From Flaviflexus massiliensis (GTDB lineage: Bacteria; Actinomycetota; Actinomycetes; Actinomycetales; Actinomycetaceae), in NCBI RefSeq assembly GCF_001375495.1, contig NZ_LN831058.1, forward strand, positions 516,768-580,767: DNA of 64,000 nt, given 5' to 3'. This document shows, in pieces, positions 58,763 to 64,000 of the stretch. A program made the position numbers and the translations under genes. Position 1 is the first letter of the stretch. Every line of letters starts with the position of its first letter. The notes under the pieces are model-generated. The model searched no databases. It was not told the origin of the DNA and saw nothing but the letters and a program-made list of their open reading frames with translations.

Positions 58763-59725
58763 TCAGTAGCGGGGCCGTGACTTCTCAATGATTGTCTCGC
58801 CAAGTTTGGCAAGATCCTTGCCCGTCAGTCCCGGCCATCCGTGCACCTCGTAGTTCGGGACCGCATCCTCACCGAAGGCGGCACCGAGGAGTGCGCCAGC
58901 AACGGCAGCTGTCGTATCCGTATCGGAGCCCTGCTTGATCGCTTCAAAAAGGCCGTTCTCGATCGGGTTATCCTTATCTTTCGCCATGACCACGGCGTGC
59001 CATGCGGACTGCATGGAGGTGATGGTGAACGAGTTCGACTCTGGCTTAAAGCCCGGCTCCTCAGCCTCCTTGAGGGTGGCAATCATGGACGGGTGAACGT
59101 CGGGATGCAGAAGATCAAGGCCGGCATAGATGTCGATGCGACCCGAGGTGACGGCATGCCGGATTGCTTCCGCCCACAGCACGCACGTGTCCCCCACCAT
59201 CGGGTCCGTGTGGGTGAGGGCAGCAATCTCGCGAGCAGCCTGGGCGGTCAGATCGCGGTCGTAGAGGAACGCGAGACCGACCGGGGCGGTTCTCATGAGG
59301 GCACCGTTACCGGCCGCGCGGTCCGAGGTGGCAGAGAAATATGCGGCAGCGGCACGAAGCCGCTGCGAGGCGGTGCCTTCGCGACGGTGAGCATCCTGTA
59401 AAACCCGCGACGTTTGGATACCAATATCGGTGGCACCATCCTTGGACCAGGCCAGGAACTTCTGTGCGATCTCGTCCTGGGCGGCCTGGGAGGTGAGGCG
59501 CACACCGGTGGCAGCGACCTGGGCGATGCAGATCGACATTTGCGTGTCATCCGACCATTCACCCGGTTCGTAGTCACCAAGTCCGCCACCGAGCGGCTGG
59601 GGGTCCCCGTCGAGCTCTCGGGAGCCAAGTTCGTAGGGGACGCCCAAAACATCGCCCACGGCAGAAGCAAGAAGCGTGCCCCGGGCACGCTTCCTCACGG
59701 CATCAGTCAATTCAGGAGTCTCCAT
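58763..59725 (-). CDS. ADP-ribosylglycohydrolase family protein
   Basis: This 320-residue all-helical enzyme is of the DraG/ARH3 type. The two magnesium-binding sites are visible: GEWSDDTQMSICIA near residue 60 and KQGSDTDTTAAVAGALLG near residue 270. GDVLGVPYELGSREL is also conserved. It removes ADP-ribose from targets such as arginine or serine, or acts on related nucleosides; its target is unknown. The leaderless promoter fixes ATG 59725 (METPELTD). Confidence 0.9.
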   Translation of the reverse strand: METPELTDAVRKRARGTLLASAVGDVLGVPYELGSRELDGDPQPLGGGLGDYEPGEWSDDTQMSICIAQVAATGVRLTSQAAQDEIAQKFLAWSKDGATDIGIQTSRVLQDAHRREGTASQRLRAAAAYFSATSDRAAGNGALMRTAPVGLAFLYDRDLTAQAAREIAALTHTDPMVGDTCVLWAEAIRHAVTSGRIDIYAGLDLLHPDVHPSMIATLKEAEEPGFKPESNSFTITSMQSAWHAVVMAKDKDNPIENGLFEAIKQGSDTDTTAAVAGALLGAAFGEDAVPNYEVHGWPGLTGKDLAKLGETIIEKSRPRY

Positions 59726-59731
59726 ACTCAA

Positions 59732-59737
59732 ATCTTA
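59732..59737 (-). promoter_or_regulatory. Leaderless -10 element of the ADP-ribosylglycohydrolase gene
   Basis: TAAGAT on the minus strand, six bases before ATG 59725. Confidence 0.6.
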
Positions 59738-59756
59738 GAGAATCCTTGACCAGTTG

Positions 59757-60848
59757 TTAAGCAGTTGTGCCGAAAAGAAGACCAAGGGCGAAGGTGATAA
59801 TGCCGGCCCCATATCCGATAAGCAGCTGCCTGAGGGCACGCGGTCCGGGTGCCTTGCCCGAAAGGATCCCGACGATACCACCGGTGAAGAGCAGGGCAAT
59901 GCCTACGAGGACGGTGGAGATGAGGATCGCGGTGATTCCAGACGTGAACATGAACGGAACAATCGGGATGATCGCTCCCGCCGCGAAGAAGAAGAACGAG
60001 GAGATTGCGGCGCGCCACGGGGAACCGATTTCTTCGAAGTCCCCACCCTGTACCTGGAGGGCATTGACCGATTCCTGGGCGTGAATCTTCTTGAGTGCGG
60101 TGCGGGCACGCTCTTGCGACTCGACCACATCCATGCCCCGCGCGCGGTAGACAAGGGAGAGCTCGTTTTCGTTCACGTCGAGAGACGGCAGAAGCTCGTT
60201 CGATGATTCGGCAGGATTCGACGCCTCAAGGAGCTCACGTTGGGAGCGAACGGACACCCATTCACCCGCACCCATCGACAGCGCGCCCGCCAACAGGCCC
60301 GACACACCGGTGAGGAGCACGGTGGAGTTGGAGACGTTTGCGGCTGCAACGCCGAGGACGAGAGCCAGGTTGGATACCAGACCGTCGTTGGCACCAAAGA
60401 CGGCGGCCCTGAAGGTTCCGGACATGGAGTTGCGTCCGCGGGTCGCGAGCGCACGAATCACTTCCGCATGTACAGCTTCGTCGGCCACCATGGCCGGCGT
60501 ACCACCGTTGTCGAAGCGGTTCTTCGTTGCTCGCTCTTCGGAGACCTGAATCAGGGCAAGCGCGAAGACAAATCCGAACCAGCGTGCCAGGAATCCAAGG
60601 ACAAGAGTGCGGAACGAGGGCATGAGTGGGCGACCGACACGGTCCCCGAGAAGGGTTTCCCAGTGTTCAGCGTGCCGCTTCTCGGCCTCGGCCAGCTCCA
60701 GCAGGATTTCTCGTTCCTCACCGGTGCGCGTCTTGCCGAGGCGCCGATAGATCTCGAACTCAGCTCGCTCCTCGGCAAGGTTCTTGCGCCACTGCCGTAT
60801 TTGCTTATCATCCGGTTCTGCGGTCTCGGGCCGCTCGCTCGTTATCAC
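59757..60848 (-). CDS. Ferritin-like domain / VIT1-CCC1 transporter fusion
   Basis: This 363-residue protein has an N-terminal rubrerythrin/ferritin-like part (about residues 20-125; EERAEFEIYRRL, EAEKRHAEHWETLLGD, DEAVHAEVIRAL, with Glu and His ligands). A VIT1/CCC1 iron-manganese transporter domain of about five helices follows (AAVFGANDGLVSNLALVLGV; GALSMGAGEWVSVRSQRE; PIVPFMFTSGITAILIS). Such fusions carry iron or manganese out of the cytoplasm or buffer it. GTG 60848 is chosen because CAGACT lies six bases before it; the longer reading from 60890 starts upstream of that promoter. Confidence 0.88.
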   Translation of the reverse strand: MITSERPETAEPDDKQIRQWRKNLAEERAEFEIYRRLGKTRTGEEREILLELAEAEKRHAEHWETLLGDRVGRPLMPSFRTLVLGFLARWFGFVFALALIQVSEERATKNRFDNGGTPAMVADEAVHAEVIRALATRGRNSMSGTFRAAVFGANDGLVSNLALVLGVAAANVSNSTVLLTGVSGLLAGALSMGAGEWVSVRSQRELLEASNPAESSNELLPSLDVNENELSLVYRARGMDVVESQERARTALKKIHAQESVNALQVQGGDFEEIGSPWRAAISSFFFFAAGAIIPIVPFMFTSGITAILISTVLVGIALLFTGGIVGILSGKAPGPRALRQLLIGYGAGIITFALGLLFGTTA

Positions 60849-60854
60849 CGAACC

Positions 60855-60860
60855 AGTCTG
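60855..60860 (-). promoter_or_regulatory. Leaderless -10 element of the VIT1-family gene
   Basis: CAGACT on the minus strand, six bases before GTG 60848, identical in sequence and spacing to the dcd element. Confidence 0.5.
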
Positions 60861-61013
60861 CACCAAAGGTCCCAGAATAAGCAGAGCCAAAACAGGTATG
60901 AATGCGTTAAATACGTCAAAGAACCTCTAATGGCAAGGTTTCGGGAATCCGAACAATTCTGACTTATGCCAGCGGGGTGAAATGAAACGGGTGTGGCGGG
61001 AGGCGAGACGCAC

Positions 61014-61019
61014 TAGTGT
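61014..61019 (+). promoter_or_regulatory. Leaderless -10 element of the DUF4287-like gene
   Basis: TAGTGT, six bases, then ATG 61026. Confidence 0.6.
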
Positions 61020-61025
61020 TGATGA

Positions 61026-61643
61026 ATGTCCAATCACAGTTCAGCCAAAGGCGATAATGATTCCGGGAAGGCGGTCCGCTCCCAGTCCACCATGGTGTCC
61101 GACTCGGCGATCGTTGCCGCAACGGGGCGCAGCCGCGATGACTGGTTTGCGATGCTGGATGGGGCGGGCGCCAGGGAATGGGACCATGCTCAGATTGCGC
61201 GTTGGCTTGGGGCTAAGCACGAGGTCGATGGCTGGTGGGCACAGGGGGTGACCGTCAGTTACGAGCAGTCGCGCGGGCTCCGGGAACCGGGACAGCGCCC
61301 CGATGGTTCGTTTGATGTCAGTAGCTCAAAGACTTTGCAGGTGGATACCGAGGCGCTGTGGCCCCATCTGACTGAGGAAGACAAGCGCAGGGCGTGGCTT
61401 GATTTGGAATTGAACCAGCGTAGCGCCTCAGCCAAGTCCATCCGATTCGACGGGGGCGAGGGCACGCGCGTGGCGTTCTCCGTGGATGCTCAGCCGGCCA
61501 CCAAGTCGGGGGTGCCGCGTTGCAAGATGTCGATCCAGCATTCACGGCTCAGCCGCGAAGCCGTCACCGAAACTAAGGAGTTCTGGAAGGACGCACTCAC
61601 CAGGCTTGTCGAGGTCTTGAAGACTGAAACTGAAAGCAAGTAG
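61026..61643 (+). CDS. DUF4287-like protein with C-terminal SRPBCC-like part
   Basis: This 205-residue soluble protein has an N-terminal ~75-residue segment with the DUF4287-type pattern TGRSRDDWFAMLDGAGAREW followed by HEVDGWWAQGVTVSYEQSRG. A C-terminal part with SKTLQVDTEALWP, FDGGEGTRVAFSVDAQP and CKMSIQHSRLSREAV resembles SRPBCC/START-like lipid-binding folds. Both parts are common together in actinobacterial regulators or small binding proteins of unknown ligand. The leaderless promoter fixes ATG 61026. Confidence 0.75.
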   Translation: MSNHSSAKGDNDSGKAVRSQSTMVSDSAIVAATGRSRDDWFAMLDGAGAREWDHAQIARWLGAKHEVDGWWAQGVTVSYEQSRGLREPGQRPDGSFDVSSSKTLQVDTEALWPHLTEEDKRRAWLDLELNQRSASAKSIRFDGGEGTRVAFSVDAQPATKSGVPRCKMSIQHSRLSREAVTETKEFWKDALTRLVEVLKTETESK

Positions 61644-61698
61644 TCCAACGCACTGCGAGCTGGTTCCCACAGTGATGTGAGTTTTCCGCAGTGTCGTG

Positions 61699-62709
61699 CT
61701 AGTTGCTGAGCCTCACGAGGACACCGCGATGGTCGGAGTCTCCGACCTGGACGATGGCACTGTTCGTAGCATTCCAGTCGGTGTAGACGTTGTCGATCGG
61801 GGAACCGAAGATACCGGGAACGGATGCCGGCCAGGTGCCCACTCCCGCATTCGCCCCATCCAGGGCGGAGGTGCAGTCGGCTCCGGTCGCGATCATGTGG
61901 TCGATCGTGGAATTGAAGTCCCCCGCCATGATCGTATTCTCCATGCTGGTGCACACGGAGTAGACCTCGGTGATCTCGTCCCGCCACACGTCTTGCAGGT
62001 TTTTCACGGGAGCAACGGGGTGGACTCCGATAATATCGGGCCCGCCCTCGAGGCTGCGGAGATTAACCGAACCGTAGGTGAGATCGAAGGTCGGGGACTG
62101 ACGATATTCACCGAGAGAACTGGAGACGAGGACGGTTGTTGACTCGATTTCTGGGCGGTACTGGTCGGCTCCCGAGGAGAAGACAGTGAAGGCGAGTCCC
62201 CTGCTTGCGAGGGCGTCAGCAAGGATTTGAGCATTCTGTTCCGAGGTTTCGGACAGGACGACGATGTCTACGCCATTGCCCGTAATGATCGGTTCCAGGT
62301 CACTCATGCTTGTCTGCCCGCCAAGCGTGTTGTAGGACAGGACAGTAATGTCTCCGTTGCCCTGAGACACGTGGGTGACACCGTGGTCGGGTGCGAGCGC
62401 CTCGTTGGCGTCAAGGCCTCGGCCGGAGAGCACAAAATAGTGGGCGGCCGCCACGACAAGGAAGCCGATACTCACGATTCCCATGACGAGCCCCTGCCGG
62501 AAGGCGAAGAATCGGATGAGTGCGATGATGAAGGTGACGATGAAGAGTACGCCAAGAACAAGCGCCACAATTCCTCGCATGGCAATCATTTGACCAACCG
62601 GGTAAGTTAACGCCAGATTGAAATCCCCGAACGTTATCAGCCCGGGATTGAGCGTGAGAGCCGTAATCGCGAGGATCAGGACAGCCAGTAGTGCGTAAAC
62701 GTATTTCAT
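61699..62709 (-). CDS. Endonuclease/exonuclease/phosphatase-family membrane protein
   Basis: This 336-residue protein has three N-terminal helices (about residues 3-20, 38-63, 70-92) and an EEP-fold domain outside or at the membrane: [39 protein letters not shown] and [13 protein letters not shown]. These give the catalytic Asn, Glu, Asp-Asn and Asp-His of the DNase I/sphingomyelinase superfamily. The natural substrate (nucleic acid or phospholipid) cannot be told. Start ATG 62709 has an ideal AAGGAG site; the longer reading from 62793 overlaps the divergent hrpA start. Confidence 0.85.
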   Translation of the reverse strand: MKYVYALLAVLILAITALTLNPGLITFGDFNLALTYPVGQMIAMRGIVALVLGVLFIVTFIIALIRFFAFRQGLVMGIVSIGFLVVAAAHYFVLSGRGLDANEALAPDHGVTHVSQGNGDITVLSYNTLGGQTSMSDLEPIITGNGVDIVVLSETSEQNAQILADALASRGLAFTVFSSGADQYRPEIESTTVLVSSSLGEYRQSPTFDLTYGSVNLRSLEGGPDIIGVHPVAPVKNLQDVWRDEITEVYSVCTSMENTIMAGDFNSTIDHMIATGADCTSALDGANAGVGTWPASVPGIFGSPIDNVYTDWNATNSAIVQVGDSDHRGVLVRLSN

Positions 62710-62749
62710 CCATTCTCCTTCAGGGCCGATAATAGGTGACGATGCTGAT

Positions 62750-64000
62750 ATGAGTACCTCCCAGTCGCGGCGAGCCGCTGTTCCAACAATCACCTATCCC
62801 GACCTGCCCGTCTCGGCACGCCGGGACGAGATCGCGAACGCGATTGAGAACCACCAGGTCGTGATCGTGGCGGGCGAAACCGGGTCGGGTAAGACCACCC
62901 AGCTTCCCAAGATCTGCCTGGAACTTGGTCGCGGTGTCGACAAGATGATCGGGCACACCGAGCCGCGTAGGATCGCGGCCCGTTCCGTTGCGGAGCGGCT
63001 CTGTGACGAGCTTGGGGTGGAGCTCGGTCAGCAGGTTGGCTATCAGGTGCGGTTCACCGACGAGGTGTCGGATCTGACGCTCGTGAAGCTCATGACGGAC
63101 GGCATTCTTCTTGCCGAGATCCAGGGAGATCCTCTCCTGTCGAAATACGACACGATCATTATTGACGAGGCGCATGAACGTTCCCTGAATATCGACTTCC
63201 TCCTCGGCTATCTCGCCCAGCTCCTCCCCAAACGTCCCGACCTGAAGCTCATCATCACCTCCGCCACGATCGATTCCGAACGGTTCGCGGAGCACTTTGG
63301 GCCCCAGCAGGCAGAGCCCGAAGATGAGGCCCCGGTTATTTCAGTATCGGGCCGAACCTATCCGGTCGAGATCCGCTATCGGGAACCGGAGGATGGGGAC
63401 CAGTTCTCGGGAATCGTGGACGGCGTCTTTGAGCTCATGGACGAGGGGCCGGGCGATATTCTCGTGTTCCTCTCCGGTGAGGGTGAAATTAAGGATGCCG
63501 ACAAGGCCCTGCGGGATGCATTGCCGCACTACGCTGCGCCCGGTGAGGGGAAACCCGGATCGGTTGAAGTGCTACCACTCTATGCTCGTCTCAGTTCAGC
63601 AGAGCAGCACCGGATTTTCCAGGTACGAGAGTGGCGCCGCATCATCCTCGCTACCAACATTGCCGAAACGTCGCTGACGGTTCCGGGGATTCGCTATGTC
63701 ATCGACCCCGGTACGGCGAGAATCTCTCGCTACTCGAACAAGACGAAGGTGCAGCGCCTGCCGATCGAGAAGGTCTCCCAGGCAAGTGCAAACCAGAGGT
63801 CGGGACGATGCGGGCGCGTGGCCGATGGTGTGGCCATCAGGCTCTACTCGGAGGAAGACTTCGAGGGGCGTCCCGAATTCACAGAGCCCGAGATTCAGCG
63901 CACCTCACTAGCCTCCGTCATCCTCCAAATGGCATCCCTTGGCCTGGGGGACGTTGCCGAGTTTCCATTCGTCGATCCCCCGCAGATGACTGCCGTACGG
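62750..64000 (+). CDS. hrpA: ATP-dependent RNA helicase HrpA, 5' part (runs off window)
   Basis: The first 417 codons of a DEAH-box helicase are present, open to the window end. Motif I is [12 protein letters not shown] (about residue 43), motif II DEAHERS, motif [12 protein letters not shown], motif [11 protein letters not shown], motif [13 protein letters not shown] and motif [11 protein letters not shown], all intact. Full HrpA proteins are about 1,300 residues, so roughly two-thirds, including the OB and C-terminal domains, lie beyond 64000. HrpA processes mRNA and rescues stalled ribosome collisions. Start ATG 62750 gives [13 protein letters not shown]; no classical ribosome site is obvious. 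It is divergent from the EEP gene with a 40-base gap. Confidence 0.92.
   Translation, partial: MSTSQSRRAAVPTITYPDLPVSARRDEIANAIENHQVVIVAGETGSGKTTQLPKICLELGRGVDKMIGHTEPRRIAARSVAERLCDELGVELGQQVGYQVRFTDEVSDLTLVKLMTDGILLAEIQGDPLLSKYDTIIIDEAHERSLNIDFLLGYLAQLLPKRPDLKLIITSATIDSERFAEHFGPQQAEPEDEAPVISVSGRTYPVEIRYREPEDGDQFSGIVDGVFELMDEGPGDILVFLSGEGEIKDADKALRDALPHYAAPGEGKPGSVEVLPLYARLSSAEQHRIFQVREWRRIILATNIAETSLTVPGIRYVIDPGTARISRYSNKTKVQRLPIEKVSQASANQRSGRCGRVADGVAIRLYSEEDFEGRPEFTEPEIQRTSLASVILQMASLGLGDVAEFPFVDPPQMTAVR

Overview
The window is 64 kb of chromosomal DNA from a high-GC Gram-positive (Actinobacteria). The base composition, the many GTG starts, and the family set all point there: DUF4921, DUF4235, an MrpA with a fused MnhB domain, a CopD-CtaG fusion, a Pat/HisC-type aminotransferase and an Mtb-like dCTP deaminase. 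A small-genome Actinomycetaceae-like lineage is a guess; the sequence alone does not fix the genus. No rRNA operon, CRISPR array, insertion sequence, integrase or prophage was found. Apart from one tRNA-Gly and one TPP riboswitch the content is ordinary core and accessory genes, densely packed, many in overlapping operons.

Layout. 0.1-7.8 kb: MFS exporter, acidic lipoprotein, YflT-like stress protein, DUF4921 GalT-like protein, an SMR efflux pair, two tandem paralogous membrane proteins of unknown function, and a GDPD phosphodiesterase. 7.9-11.5 kb: thiamine ABC transporter thiB-thiP-thiQ (minus strand) behind a TPP riboswitch. 11.7-19.0 kb: a PH-domain protein, DUF4235, and the complete mrpA(B)CDEFG Na+/H+ antiporter operon. 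19.1-24.4 kb: a membrane heterodisulfide-reductase-like Fe-S oxidoreductase and two tandem paralogous Gln/Gly/Tyr-rich proteins with Cys-repeat exported tails. 24.5-27.8 kb: dcd, tRNA-Gly, a GNAT, a YqeB-like protein and a Nudix hydrolase. 27.9-31.8 kb: a siderophore-type ABC importer, whose permease is interrupted by an in-frame amber codon and whose lipoprotein seems to need a CTG start, with a divergent TetR regulator. 31.9-36.9 kb: MoxR/DUF58/vWA/vWA/TPR operon. 36.9-44.9 kb: CopD-CtaG, an unknown exported protein, YwiC-like protein, Pat/HisC aminotransferase, a 4-TM holin-like protein, fructosamine kinase and acyl-CoA ligase. 45.0-48.2 kb: purB, DedA and Ppx/GppA. 48.3-53.8 kb: a collinear group of an unknown 465-residue protein, an HMA-fold-like protein without Cys, a pseudokinase-containing YbhN-type membrane protein and a DUF2079 protein. 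53.9-64 kb: pgm, CPBP protease, an unknown protein, App1 phosphatase, ADP-ribosylglycohydrolase, ferritin-like/VIT1 transporter, DUF4287-like protein, EEP-family protein, and the 5' end of hrpA running off the window.

A general feature of the window is leaderless transcription. At least fifteen genes carry a TANNNT or CANNNT hexamer six or seven bases before an ATG or GTG, which also fixes their start codons. Convergent gene pairs are commonly separated by long, almost perfect palindromes that can act as terminators in both directions.
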